Translations under genes and position numbers: made by a program
In this document: piece after piece, positions 8,711-18,214 of the stretch
How the letters are laid out: the number at the start of each line of letters is the position of its first letter
Numbering within the stretch: position 1 is the first letter of the stretch
The notes under the pieces: generated by a model
What the model was told of the DNA's origin: nothing
Seen by the model: the letters and a program-made list of their open reading frames with translations, nothing else
Database searches by the model: none
DNA from: Shewanella sp. UCD-KL12
GTDB taxonomy: Bacteria > Pseudomonadota > Gammaproteobacteria > Enterobacterales > Shewanellaceae
Reading direction: 5' to 3'
Length of the DNA: 64,000 nucleotides
NCBI RefSeq assembly: GCF_001957125.1
Contig: NZ_MPHJ01000010.1
Location: 1 to 64,000 of the forward strand

Positions 8711-11700
8711 TTAGCTCTCTACAGGTGATACCACAAACAGTAGATCACCTTGCGAGACCTGCTGCCCATTACTATTAAGAATACGCTCAATACGGTATTT
8801 CTTATCTTCAGGGTACAGCACAGCGTCTTTACGGTTATAGCCAGCAAGATTTAGCTGTGAGAACATCTTCATCGCTTCTGTAAGCGCTAAAGTCTGATCC
8901 GCAGTAACTATGTCGCCTTCTTTAACAAAGTCAGCTTCACCTGGCGCTGGAGAGGTATAGAAGATACCTGCACCTTGTGCCATTACTTTCAGCTCGTTAC
9001 TCTCACCAACACGTAGTGACGCAGTATCTACACCAACAGTTTCAGCTGCCGCTTCCATTTCGGCAATCAGCTCAGGGACATCAAGCTCAGCCATAAGACG
9101 TGGTAGATAGTTAGTATCGTAAACACCTTCGTTAAACGTGCCATCTTTCAAAATACGCGTTAATAACGGAATGTTAGTCGCAATGCCTTTAATGGTCACT
9201 TGATTAGCAAGGTAATCGTGCAGCTTATTAATCACATCTTCACGGCTCTCGCCACGGCAAATAATTTGCGCGATTAAGCTATCGTAGTAAGGTGAAACTT
9301 CTTTACCTTCGCCAGCAATAGAGATGATCTCAACATCGTCACGCTCAGGCATCACATATTCGGTGATCATACCTGGATGTGGTAGCAGCTGCAGCACACC
9401 ATTACTATCAAGTGCAGCCTTCTCAGCCGTTACACGCACTTCAATCGCATAGCCTTTGTCTTGCGGCTCTAGCTTATCAATTGAACGACCAGCGGCGATA
9501 TCAAAACCAGCACTGACGATATCGATACATGATGTCGCTTCTGTCACCGGATGCTCAACCTGTAGACGCGTATTCATCTCCATAAAGTAGACTTCATTCG
9601 CATCTAAGTTATAGATAAATTCAACCGTACCGGCGCCCATGTAATCAGTAGCATTACCAAGATCGAGTGTATATTGCAGCACCTTCTCTTTTAACTCTGC
9701 TGGCAGCATAGTAGAACCAGACTCTTCAATCACCTTCTGGTTGTTACGCTGAACCGAACAGTCACGAATACCCAATACTTTGGTATTACCAAACTTATCA
9801 CGCAGTAACTGAACTTCAATGTGACGCAGTGAAGTCACATACTTCTCAAGATAGAGATCGCCATTACCAAATGCGGCTGCCGCTTCGGTAGAGGTTTGCT
9901 GGAACAAGCTGATCATATCGCCTGGACGTTCAACAACCTGAATACCTTTACCGCCACCACCTTGTACAGCTTTAAGCAGAACAGGGTAACCAATTTCGTT
10001 AGCAACGTTCACAGCTTGCTCAGCGTTGCTTAAGATCCCGTGGCTGCCTGGTACTACTGGAACACCATTTGCCTGTGAGGTCTTAATCGCATTCGACTTG
10101 TTACCCATAGTCGTCATCGAGTGAACACTTGGGCCAACGAAGTTTACGCCGTTGTTTACACAAAGTGCTGCAAACTGTGGGCTTTCTGATAGGAAACCAA
10201 TACCTGGATGAAGTGCATCAACATTTTCATACTCAGCAACTTTAAGTACAGAGTATGCGTTGAGGTAACTTTCATCAGAGGTGTTACCACCAATACAAAC
10301 CAGCTTATCTTTGCCTTTAAGCATATCGGCAGGTACTGAGGTCATATCCGGATCTGAAGCAACAAGAACGACATTAATATCGTTATCATGAGCCTTACGA
10401 ATTAGCTTAACTGCAGTACAACCACGCGCATGAACAAGTACCTTGTTAATGGGTTTCATCAACTCACGAGGATCATCCTGAACAATCTTTTCATCAGCAA
10501 CCATCATCTCAGGTACTAAAGTTGAAAGCGCATTGCCAATCACATCTTCAATTTGAGCAGTAGGCTTAGGCATCAAAGGATCGATACTCGCTAACTGGTC
10601 ATCAATCGTTGTGCTGAATGGGTTGCTTACCAAGGCATTCATCGCACCTGGTACTTTCGACAAGTAGTTAGACAGAGTCGCTGTAGACGGCAAGTAAGCC
10701 GGAACAACCATCTGACCCGCAAATGGCATATTTGTACCAGACAGGTAGTAGGTCTGTACTAATGGGTGAGTCACAAAACTTGCCTGTGCTCCACCAGTAC
10801 AATCACCATAACCAAACATCAGTACAGGTAACTCGTTATCACGGATGAAGCGAGTAATACGGTCGTTAACCACAGCCATTGAGAATAGTGCGGCTGCACC
10901 CTCTTTAGTCTGCATACCACCTGAGCTAATAAAGCAGATAACTGGCAACTTACGTTTAGCACACTCAATCAATAGTGAACTGAATTTCTCAGCACTAGCC
11001 ATATCGAAGGCACCAGCCTGGAAAGCCGTGTTTGATACAGCAACACCCACACGCATCTGCTGACCATTTTGCTCAAAGTCAGCCATACCTGTAATAAGAC
11101 CACAAGGGCGAATGCCTTTGTCTAGTGCATCTTCAATTGAGAGGCGGAAGCCTGGGAAGTTAAGCAGGTTAGCAGACATCTTGTCGGCATTGATCTCATC
11201 GAAATCGGTGAAGAACTTACCGATAACACTTTCCCAGCCCATCTTACCGGCACGCTTTTCATCACGCAGTACCTTCTGGATCAATAGATCTTGGTAGCCC
11301 ATGGTGAGGCGGTTCCAGAAATCTTTACGACGACCGATACGCACAGGGTTAATCGCCCCTGTGTACTCGCCACTTTCCTCTTCACTATCGAAGTATTCAG
11401 GCAGTAGACGCTCGAAGAAGTAGGTCAAAATAACGAACAAGCTATCGTTTAACTGTGGGAAACCAACACTCTTCCACTGCTCAGTCTTAGTTAGCAGTTC
11501 AGCGCGATTAGACTGACCCATGAAGTACTTAAGCCACTTGTAGAACTTGTTCTTATCGTTAGCTACATCTTGAGTCGAGAGTGCGCGGTCAATAGAGCTA
11601 TGAAGCAAGTTATCCACTGAAGCACGAGATAGGCTCTTAGACATCATAGCTTCTTTAGCAATAGACGCTAAATTACCAACGACGTTATCATAAAGTGCAT

Positions 11701-13270
11701 TGAAGACAAGAATGTTATGACACTGCCAGATAAAGTCTTCACGAAGTTCATCATGAACAACCACATCAAGAACAGTTAACTTATTCAGTTCAGGCCAATC
11801 TGCTTGAGTCACTTCTGATGGAAGGGTCTCAAGGTACTGGATTAAGCCCTTGAAGTTGTTCTCTGCATTACCTTTCCAGCGATGGAATAAAGACCAACTA
11901 ATATTGAAAATAAGCGCCTTACGGGCCTTCTTATAGTTCTCTTTTGGCTCACCTAAGATAAGACGAGTCAGCATGTTACGCTCAGTAGAAATATCATCAC
12001 GTTTAGCGGTGAAGTTACCCCAAAGCTTGTTTAGCTCTTCGTCGTAAACCAGTTTATCAGGGCTTGATAACCAAGACTGGAAAACGCGATCTTGCTCTTG
12101 CTGAATACGTGCAAGCAAGTCGCCTTCAGGTACGCTCACCTTAGACAGGCGACCATACTGGTCTTGTGAGATAGACTGGATACGGCTACGCAGCGTTAGG
12201 TAACGCAAGTAACGGTATGAGCTACCAAACAAGTTAAGGTGCATGGTTGGGTTATTGGCAACCGCAAGTTCTGCATGATGCTCTAGCGCTTCAAGATTCT
12301 TAGACGGGCTTAAGAAACGAGTCAGACTGCGGTCATAATGCTCACGCAGATCCTCTGATTCTCTAACGAACTGAATCGCTGCGTTTTCAACTGCTTCGAT
12401 ACTGCTGATGATCGCGCGGCGCAAGTTGTGCTGACGCTCATCTTTATCAGAAGGAGAGAAATCGACAATACCGTCGATACAGCCTGAGGTGTATAGCTCT
12501 TCAGGAGAAACACCCACAGATTTAGCACACTCTTGCCAAGACAAGTTGTACTTACGAGCAATGCTCTGAAGACCCTGTGGTTGAATGGTATTAAAGATAC
12601 CATCACGTAGCGACAGCAAGATGTTCGCTGCAGCCAATGGAATCGCACCACCTGAATAACCAGCACCGATAACAATACCGACTGTAGGTACATCAACATT
12701 AGCACTCTCAGCAATCGCTTTAGAGATGCTATGTGCCTGGTTTTGGCTGTTAGCAATTTCACCTGCATCAGCACCAGGAGTGTCAATAAGGTAGATAATC
12801 GGCATAGACAGTTCAGCGTACTGACGAATAGCCTTACACGCCGCTAAGTGATGCTCAGGCATCCAAGCACCGTTATTTGTTGTTCTTTCTTGTGCAACAA
12901 AACCAATACGGCGAGTACGAGTACCGAAGTTCAGTTCGATCTCGGCACTATAAAAAGGCCCTTGATGGTTTTCAGAAATTAGCTTGCCTTTAAGATCGGC
13001 AATCATGCGCTTTGCGCCGGCGCGGTTTTTATCTAATGTCGGTTGAATCACCTTAGTGACATAGCCATCGACATCAAGCTGCTCTAGCTCTTTTAGATTT
13101 GATTGGATTGCATCCTCACCGATAAGACCTTTAATCTCCTCGGCTAGGCTCTGCTTGCTGTGTTCAGGGAACAGCGAAAAGTCTTGTGCCAGATGCTCTG
13201 CTTTAAGAAAAAGCGGGTCGGCAGATTGAGCCTGAGTCTTGTTTGTGGGCTGATTGTTGCTGGTCATCAT
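8711..13270 (-). CDS. Single-chain acetyl-CoA carboxylase-like enzyme (carboxyltransferase alpha and beta, biotin carboxylase, biotin carrier)
   Basis: 1519 residues. Order: alpha-type carboxyltransferase about 80-330 (IYLIDTPGADAGE, GIVIGAGYSGGAIPL), a helical insert 330-640 I do not recognise, beta-type carboxyltransferase about 690-880 (CFISSGGMQTKEG, GYGDCTGGAQASF), biotin carboxylase from about 940 (KAVQGGGGKGIQVV, MEMNTRLQVEHPVTEA) and a biotinyl domain with EAMKM at 1465-1469, the biotin being on Lys1468. All catalytic parts for carboxylating an acyl-CoA are on one chain, unlike the separate AccA, AccB, AccC and AccD of enteric bacteria. It matches the multi-domain ACC protein I recall in Shewanella. 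The true acyl-CoA substrate is not settled by sequence. Divergent from a LysR gene. Confidence 0.88.
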   Translation of the reverse strand: MMTSNNQPTNKTQAQSADPLFLKAEHLAQDFSLFPEHSKQSLAEEIKGLIGEDAIQSNLKELEQLDVDGYVTKVIQPTLDKNRAGAKRMIADLKGKLISENHQGPFYSAEIELNFGTRTRRIGFVAQERTTNNGAWMPEHHLAACKAIRQYAELSMPIIYLIDTPGADAGEIANSQNQAHSISKAIAESANVDVPTVGIVIGAGYSGGAIPLAAANILLSLRDGIFNTIQPQGLQSIARKYNLSWQECAKSVGVSPEELYTSGCIDGIVDFSPSDKDERQHNLRRAIISSIEAVENAAIQFVRESEDLREHYDRSLTRFLSPSKNLEALEHHAELAVANNPTMHLNLFGSSYRYLRYLTLRSRIQSISQDQYGRLSKVSVPEGDLLARIQQEQDRVFQSWLSSPDKLVYDEELNKLWGNFTAKRDDISTERNMLTRLILGEPKENYKKARKALIFNISWSLFHRWKGNAENNFKGLIQYLETLPSEVTQADWPELNKLTVLDVVVHDELREDFIWQCHNILVFNALYDNVVGNLASIAKEAMMSKSLSRASVDNLLHSSIDRALSTQDVANDKNKFYKWLKYFMGQSNRAELLTKTEQWKSVGFPQLNDSLFVILTYFFERLLPEYFDSEEESGEYTGAINPVRIGRRKDFWNRLTMGYQDLLIQKVLRDEKRAGKMGWESVIGKFFTDFDEINADKMSANLLNFPGFRLSIEDALDKGIRPCGLITGMADFEQNGQQMRVGVAVSNTAFQAGAFDMASAEKFSSLLIECAKRKLPVICFISSGGMQTKEGAAALFSMAVVNDRITRFIRDNELPVLMFGYGDCTGGAQASFVTHPLVQTYYLSGTNMPFAGQMVVPAYLPSTATLSNYLSKVPGAMNALVSNPFSTTIDDQLASIDPLMPKPTAQIEDVIGNALSTLVPEMMVADEKIVQDDPRELMKPINKVLVHARGCTAVKLIRKAHDNDINVVLVASDPDMTSVPADMLKGKDKLVCIGGNTSDESYLNAYSVLKVAEYENVDALHPGIGFLSESPQFAALCVNNGVNFVGPSVHSMTTMGNKSNAIKTSQANGVPVVPGSHGILSNAEQAVNVANEIGYPVLLKAVQGGGGKGIQVVERPGDMISLFQQTSTEAAAAFGNGDLYLEKYVTSLRHIEVQLLRDKFGNTKVLGIRDCSVQRNNQKVIEESGSTMLPAELKEKVLQYTLDLGNATDYMGAGTVEFIYNLDANEVYFMEMNTRLQVEHPVTEATSCIDIVSAGFDIAAGRSIDKLEPQDKGYAIEVRVTAEKAALDSNGVLQLLPHPGMITEYVMPERDDVEIISIAGEGKEVSPYYDSLIAQIICRGESREDVINKLHDYLANQVTIKGIATNIPLLTRILKDGTFNEGVYDTNYLPRLMAELDVPELIAEMEAAAETVGVDTASLRVGESNELKVMAQGAGIFYTSPAPGEADFVKEGDIVTADQTLALTEAMKMFSQLNLAGYNRKDAVLYPEDKKYRIERILNSNGQQVSQGDLLFVVSPVES

Positions 13271-13386
13271 TGATCCTCTGCTTAGCCTCTAAAATTTTTA
13301 GCGAGTAAATATAACTTTGTTACGGCGTCAAATACCATTAAACTAGGGTAGACGCTTTGTTCCATTTTTGAGACAGTGATAAAAAC

Positions 13387-14298
13387 ATGCCAGATCTTAA
13401 CGGTATGATGCTGTTTGCGGCGGTAGTTAGAGCCAAAGGCTTCTCCCAAGCAGCCCGCGAAACAGGCATGCCAAAATCAACCATAAGTCGTAAGGTTGCT
13501 CAGCTCGAAGAGCAACTTGGTGTACGTCTTTTGCAGCGAGATACTCGAAATTTGAGTCTCACTCAGGTTGGTGCGCTCTTTTATCAGCACTGCACCAGTA
13601 TCCGCGATGAAATTGAAGCCGCTAAAGCAACCATAGAAAACACCCATAATGATGTGTCAGGCTCATTAAGAGTAGCGATACCTGTATCTTTTAGCCAAGA
13701 GATCATCGCCAACCTCTGCAGCAGCTTCATGCGTCTATACCCTAATGTAGAATTAGATATTCAATTTACTGACAGCGAAGTGGGTCTAGTGGGTGAAGGA
13801 TATGATATTGCGATTAAGTATGGGCCGCTGCAATCTTCTGATTTAGTTGCTCGCTTACTCTTTGAGCGCCAGCCTATCTTAGTAGCAAGCCCAGGGTATT
13901 TAAAAACTAATGGCACACCAGCTACACCACAGGCACTAATCGAACACAGTGGCATACTGTTAGGGACCTCTCGTTCAGCGCCTATCTGGCCTCTTGGCAA
14001 AGGGGCAAAAAAGACCATGGTGTCATTTCAACGAAAAGTCCGCGTTAACAGTGCAATCATGGTAAAAAAACTCGCCATGGATGATTTTGGCATTGCCATG
14101 CTCTCTAACTCTGTATGTAAGAACGAGCTAGCCAGCGGCACCTTAGTGCCCATCCTACAAGAGTGGCCTATCGAAGCATTCAAAGTCTATGGCGTATATT
14201 CTAGCCGCAGACAGCTAGCGACGAATATCAGTGTCTTTTTAGATTTCTTCACTAAAAGATTCAGTAGCCATGAATCGATTGAATCACTGAGAATGTAG
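13387..14298 (+). CDS. LysR-family transcriptional regulator
   Basis: 303 residues. The N-terminal winged helix-turn-helix is typical (FAAVVRAKGFSQAARETGMPKSTISRKVAQLE), followed by the two-lobed effector domain starting near residue 90 (GSLRVAIPVSF). It belongs to the CrgA/AaeR-like group by its DLNGMMLF start. The 116-base gap to the divergent carboxylase gene at 13270 is the classical arrangement for a LysR regulator of its neighbour, so control of that enzyme is a reasonable inference. Effector unknown. Confidence 0.9.
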   Translation: MPDLNGMMLFAAVVRAKGFSQAARETGMPKSTISRKVAQLEEQLGVRLLQRDTRNLSLTQVGALFYQHCTSIRDEIEAAKATIENTHNDVSGSLRVAIPVSFSQEIIANLCSSFMRLYPNVELDIQFTDSEVGLVGEGYDIAIKYGPLQSSDLVARLLFERQPILVASPGYLKTNGTPATPQALIEHSGILLGTSRSAPIWPLGKGAKKTMVSFQRKVRVNSAIMVKKLAMDDFGIAMLSNSVCKNELASGTLVPILQEWPIEAFKVYGVYSSRRQLATNISVFLDFFTKRFSSHESIESLRM

Positions 14299-14625
14299 AC
14301 TTAAAAGCAGTGATAAGTTCAAGATAGAGCGAAGAAAGCTGTAAGTGATAAATCACAGCTTAAAAATATGAAACTTGAAGAAAGCGAAGTTACTTGTCGC
14401 TTGAAACTTATGCCTAAACCGCAGCCCCTCACCTTAAAGCACTAGAGTTCAGACACTTTATTTGCACACAAATGTCGTGCATACTCAGGCGTTGACTATA
14501 ATAAATTCAAACTGATAGCCAGTTATTATACCTATTGGTATTCAACTCATTGAGTTGATAATGACTTAACAAGAATAACATCGATAATTGGCTCATATAC
14601 TTTTACCCGATTGAAGGAACGAGCC
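14299..14625 (+). other. Intergenic region, 327 bases, no gene
   Basis: No coding signal seen. It holds two short inverted repeats: ATACC-TATT-GGTAT at 14528-14541 and TCAACTCA/TGAGTTGA at 14542-14558. The first is of the same type as ATACC-GAAC-GGTAT just after the following gene (15814-15827). Confidence 0.5.
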
Positions 14626-15804
14626 ATGACTAAACCCTGTTTAGCGCTTGCCATTGCAGGACTTCTCACTGGCACTATGGCCAGCACAGCGGCAGTTGCC
14701 AAGATAGAACTCGATATTGAAGAAGCACGAATTGATGCTGCAGCTCAAGCCATGCCACAAGTGGTTGGACGGTATCAAGCTTTAGTTGATAGTCTCGCCA
14801 GCCAATATAGTGAGCAAACAGATGAACTCCTGATGACTCAAATGGTTGCTAGACAAGGAGAAAGGCTGTGGCAGCAAGCTGTCAGAGACGTCCAATCAGG
14901 TGGGCAAGATGATCGCCCACTTTACTGGGGCCGTTTAGCGATGAAAACCCTATTAAAAGAGCAAGCTCCGGCGTTTAAAATCGCACCTTGGCAACGTAAC
15001 ATCAACCTCAGCGCCGTTGAAAAGTCCTCTCGTGGGTTTAGTAACATCAGCTTTGATGACGATGTTGCAATCAAAATACTGCTCACAGGCTTTGACCCTT
15101 TCTTCCTCGATCGCCACATAGATCAAAGTAACCCATCAGGTTTAGCTGCGCTCGCTTTAGATGGATATCAATTTTCTGTAAACGGCAAAAAAGCGCAAGT
15201 CCAAACAGTCATGATCCCGGTGCGTTTCGCCGACTTCGAGCAAGGAATTATAGAGTCACTACTCACACCTTTTTATCGTGAAAATAGCTTAGATATGATT
15301 TTCACGGTTAGCATGGGACGGGATGATTTCGATCTCGAACGCTTTCCTGGCCGAAACCGAAGCGCTGCAGCTCCTGATAACTTGAATGTATTAACCGGTG
15401 CCAATAAAGAGAAGCCCATCGCCCCCAAGTTCAATGGGAAAACCTTGAATGGCCCAGAGTTTGTTGAGTTTTCACTGCCTGTTACCGCCATGCAGTCGAC
15501 TCCAGAAGCCGTCTCGAAATGGAAGGTTAACGATAATCACAGCGTCACAACTTTAGCGAAAGGCCAGTTTGACGCTTCATCATTAACTCAGCTACAAAGC
15601 GAGACCTCTGTGGAAGGCTCTGGTGGAGGCTATCTCTCAAATGAGATCTCCTACCGAGCTATTTTACTGCAGCAACAATTCAATAGCGCTATCCCAGTCG
15701 GGCATATACATACCCCTAAAGTGCAAAGCTACGACGCGCAAATAGAGAGTGAGATTGTAGAGCAGATCAAAGCTATGGTCATTGCTGGGGCAGAAAGCTT
15801 ATAA
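14626..15804 (+). CDS. Exported pyroglutamyl-peptidase I-like protein (C15 fold) with Ser in place of the catalytic Cys
   Basis: 392 residues from ATG 14626 (GAAGGA 8 bases upstream); a TTG at 14611 would put that site inside the gene. A signal peptide (LALAIAGLLTGTMASTAAVA) leads to a helical region, then a C15-like domain from about 150: LLTGFDPF with NPSG after it, GRDDFDLERF with the expected catalytic Glu at 238, YLSNEISYRAI, and HIHTP with His362. Pyroglutamyl peptidases have YLC at the third motif; here it is YLS, Ser338. The Ser-His spacing of 24 equals the Cys144-His168 spacing I recall for the Bacillus enzyme. Either an active serine variant or a binding protein without catalysis. 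Stand-alone gene with its own terminator. Confidence 0.75.
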   Translation: MTKPCLALAIAGLLTGTMASTAAVAKIELDIEEARIDAAAQAMPQVVGRYQALVDSLASQYSEQTDELLMTQMVARQGERLWQQAVRDVQSGGQDDRPLYWGRLAMKTLLKEQAPAFKIAPWQRNINLSAVEKSSRGFSNISFDDDVAIKILLTGFDPFFLDRHIDQSNPSGLAALALDGYQFSVNGKKAQVQTVMIPVRFADFEQGIIESLLTPFYRENSLDMIFTVSMGRDDFDLERFPGRNRSAAAPDNLNVLTGANKEKPIAPKFNGKTLNGPEFVEFSLPVTAMQSTPEAVSKWKVNDNHSVTTLAKGQFDASSLTQLQSETSVEGSGGGYLSNEISYRAILLQQQFNSAIPVGHIHTPKVQSYDAQIESEIVEQIKAMVIAGAESL

Positions 15805-15870
15805 TGACATGCTAATACCGAACGGTATAACACAGATAGAGCACTCAGCGTCTCCTTCAAAATAGACTTT

Positions 15871-15898
15871 AAGGTACTTAAATTTAAGTGCCTTTTTT
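15871..15898 (+). terminator. Rho-independent terminator after the C15-like gene
   Basis: Imperfect palindrome AAGGTACTTAAA / TTTAAGTGCCTT (one T-G pair) followed by TTTT, 67 bases after the stop at 15804. Confidence 0.75.
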
Positions 15899-15930
15899 AA
15901 TGGCAAGTGTGAACCACTTTCAAAAATATT

Positions 15931-16485
15931 ATGTTTAAACTGTTCAAAACAACACATGCTAAAACAGCCAGTGAGCTTGAACTAGAAGACGTTCATTATG
16001 AGTTTGAGAATGAACGTCATCAACAGGTCGCTCAACAGGTCTTAGAGTGCTACCGACAAGCAGAAGCCTACCTAAGTAAGACTTTTGCACGACCTGAGAT
16101 AAAGTTTACGCTCAGGGGGAAAAGTGCAGGTACAGCCCATTTACAGCTTAATCTACTTAGGTTTAACGCCACATTGCTTGCAGAAAATCACCAAGCATTT
16201 ATCGATCAAGTTATTCCCCATGAGATCTGCCACCTACTCGCATATCAACTATTTGGAAAAGTTAAGCCCCATGGTAAAGAGTGGCAGGCTTTAATGATAA
16301 ATATCTATCAACTTCAGCCAGCAACAACTCACTCGCTAAACACTCAATCTGTGGCTGGGCGAACCTTCGAGTATTTATGTGGCTGTGGCAGCGTGCCGCT
16401 GAGCATTCGCCGCCATAACAAAGTTGTCCGTGGTGAAACCCAATACCGCTGTAGACGTTGTAAGCAGGCGTTAAAACGCGCTTAA
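15931..16485 (+). CDS. sprT: SprT-family zinc metalloprotein
   Basis: 184 residues, usual length for SprT. The zincin motif is HEICH at 97-101 (VIPHEICHLLAYQLFG), with HGKEW downstream supplying a further ligand, and a C-terminal CxC...CxxC zinc ribbon (CGCGSVP, CRRCKQ). This is the bacterial relative of Spartan/SPRTN, predicted to be a metallopeptidase; its substrate in bacteria is not established. It lies upstream of endA in the same direction but 142 bases away, so shared transcription is uncertain. Confidence 0.92.
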   Translation: MFKLFKTTHAKTASELELEDVHYEFENERHQQVAQQVLECYRQAEAYLSKTFARPEIKFTLRGKSAGTAHLQLNLLRFNATLLAENHQAFIDQVIPHEICHLLAYQLFGKVKPHGKEWQALMINIYQLQPATTHSLNTQSVAGRTFEYLCGCGSVPLSIRRHNKVVRGETQYRCRRCKQALKRA

Positions 16486-16627
16486 GATCTTAATGGGGTG
16501 CTTACTTTGGCCAACCTCTTGCTTCTATTCCCACTCATCCAGTAAAATCCCGCCAAAGAGCAGACATGAGTCTTGCCAATCATATTTTATGGGTAATGCC
16601 TATTTAGCCCAACTTTAGGGAACCACA

Positions 16628-17380
16628 TTGAAACCTTTATTAACACTCAATGCTGCCTTTATAGGTTTAGCGTTTAGTCTTCTTTTATCATCAGCAGCAT
16701 TTGCATCTCCCTCTCACTCCACCAGTTTTAGTCAGGCCAAGCGACTAGCAAAAAAAATCTATAGTGATAACTTGCCTAAAACGAGCTTCTATTGCGGCTG
16801 TGACATCAATATAGAGGGTAAGAAGTGGAACCCAGATCTGCAAAGCTGCGGTTACCAAGTGAGAAAGCAACAAAAGCGTGCCAGCAGAATCGAGTGGGAA
16901 CACATTGTTCCAGCCTGGGAGTTAGGCCACCAAAGACAATGCTGGCAAGAGGGCGGACGTAAGAATTGTGGCAAAAGCGATCAAGTATTTAAAAAGATGG
17001 AATCCGATCTACACAATCTTGTACCTGCAGTAGGTGAAGTGAATGGCGATCGCAGTAACTACCGTTTCAGTCAGTGGAATGCAAAGCCTGCACAATATGG
17101 CCAGTGCGCTATGGTTGTTGATTTTAAATCACGAAAGGTCGAGCCACCGAGTTACACTAGAGGTCGTATCGCGCGAACTTACCTGTATATGCAAAAAACA
17201 TATGGCTTTAAAATAGCAAAAAGCCAATTAAAACTATTCAATGCATGGGATAAAACCTATCCAGTTGATACTATCGAGTGTAAGAGAGATCAGGCGATCG
17301 CTGATACGCAGGGAAATCATAACCCTTTTGTAAAAAACCAATGCGACTCAATCGCCGTTAACAGTCAAATAGCAGAGTAG
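16628..17380 (+). CDS. endA: Endonuclease I, periplasmic or secreted
   Basis: 250 residues from TTG 16628 with AGGGAA eight bases upstream; no ATG exists before residue 130, so the TTG start is the only sensible one. Signal peptide to about residue 26 (SLLLSSAAFAS). The beta-beta-alpha-metal nuclease motif is EWEHIVPAWELG with His92 as the general base, followed by DLHNLVPAVGEVNGDRSNYRF, which supplies the metal-binding Asn. Several paired cysteines (CGCD, CW, NCG, QC) fit a disulfide-containing exported nuclease. It degrades double-stranded DNA non-specifically. The rsmE gene follows after six bases, so the two are probably co-transcribed. Confidence 0.95.
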   Translation: MKPLLTLNAAFIGLAFSLLLSSAAFASPSHSTSFSQAKRLAKKIYSDNLPKTSFYCGCDINIEGKKWNPDLQSCGYQVRKQQKRASRIEWEHIVPAWELGHQRQCWQEGGRKNCGKSDQVFKKMESDLHNLVPAVGEVNGDRSNYRFSQWNAKPAQYGQCAMVVDFKSRKVEPPSYTRGRIARTYLYMQKTYGFKIAKSQLKLFNAWDKTYPVDTIECKRDQAIADTQGNHNPFVKNQCDSIAVNSQIAE

Positions 17381-17386
17381 ATAGAG

Positions 17387-18115
17387 ATGAGAATCCCAAG
17401 AATTTATCAAAATTCACCATTAACGGTTGGTGAAAGCCTAGCACTCGATGACGAAGCAGCCTCTCACGTTGGCCGTGTATTACGTATGGCGCCTGGTGAA
17501 CAGATCTGCCTATTTAATGGTGGTAATGAAGATTTCCAAACAGAGATTATCTCTGCGAGTAAGAAAAATGTCTCTGTTAAGGTCTTATCTTCGAATGCCA
17601 ATAACAGTGAGTCTCCACTGCATATCCACTTAGGTCAAGTGATCTCCCGTGGTGACCGCATGGACTTCACCATCCAGAAATCCGTTGAATTAGGCGTCAA
17701 CACCATAACCCCACTCTTTTCAGAACGCTGTGGTGTTAAATTGTCTGGTGAACGTTTAGAGAAGAAGATTCATCAATGGCAAAAAATTGTCATTGCAGCC
17801 TGTGAGCAGTCGGGCCGAAGTCATGTTCCAGAGATCCGCCCAGCGATGTCATTAGAAGCTTGGTGCAGTGAACAAACCGATGCACTCAAATTAAACCTGC
17901 ACCCGAGAGCATCTCACGGGATCGGTGGATTATCTCTCAAGGTACCTAAAGTCAGGCTATTAATCGGTCCTGAAGGCGGCTTGTCAGAAACAGAAATAAG
18001 TAAGACTGAGCAAGATGAATTTACTGATGTTTTACTTGGCCCTAGAGTACTTAGAACAGAAACTGCAGCATTAACAGCGATCAGTGCACTGCAGCTAAAG
18101 TTTGGTGATTTATAG
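17387..18115 (+). CDS. rsmE: 16S rRNA m3U1498 methyltransferase RsmE
   Basis: 242 residues. N-terminal PUA-like RNA-binding domain (about 1-70, HVGRVLRMAPGEQI) and C-terminal SPOUT methyltransferase with the knot motifs LLIGPEGGLSETEI and LGPRVLRTETAALTAI. It methylates N3 of U1498 in 16S rRNA using S-adenosylmethionine. Full length. Sits between endA and gshB, an arrangement shared with many Gammaproteobacteria. Confidence 0.96.
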   Translation: MRIPRIYQNSPLTVGESLALDDEAASHVGRVLRMAPGEQICLFNGGNEDFQTEIISASKKNVSVKVLSSNANNSESPLHIHLGQVISRGDRMDFTIQKSVELGVNTITPLFSERCGVKLSGERLEKKIHQWQKIVIAACEQSGRSHVPEIRPAMSLEAWCSEQTDALKLNLHPRASHGIGGLSLKVPKVRLLIGPEGGLSETEISKTEQDEFTDVLLGPRVLRTETAALTAISALQLKFGDL

Positions 18116-18214
18116 CGCTAGGTTCTAGCAAAAGGCTATGGCCTGAATTTATTTTAAGCTCAACACAAAATTCAATTGCCCCATCTAAAGATGGTGAATA
18201 AAGGAAACAAACAG

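Noticed and set aside
12322..12786. 154-codon minus-strand reading frame inside the carboxylase gene
   Set aside because: Lies in another frame of a gene with clear carboxyltransferase motifs; its own product shows no domain and no ribosome binding site.
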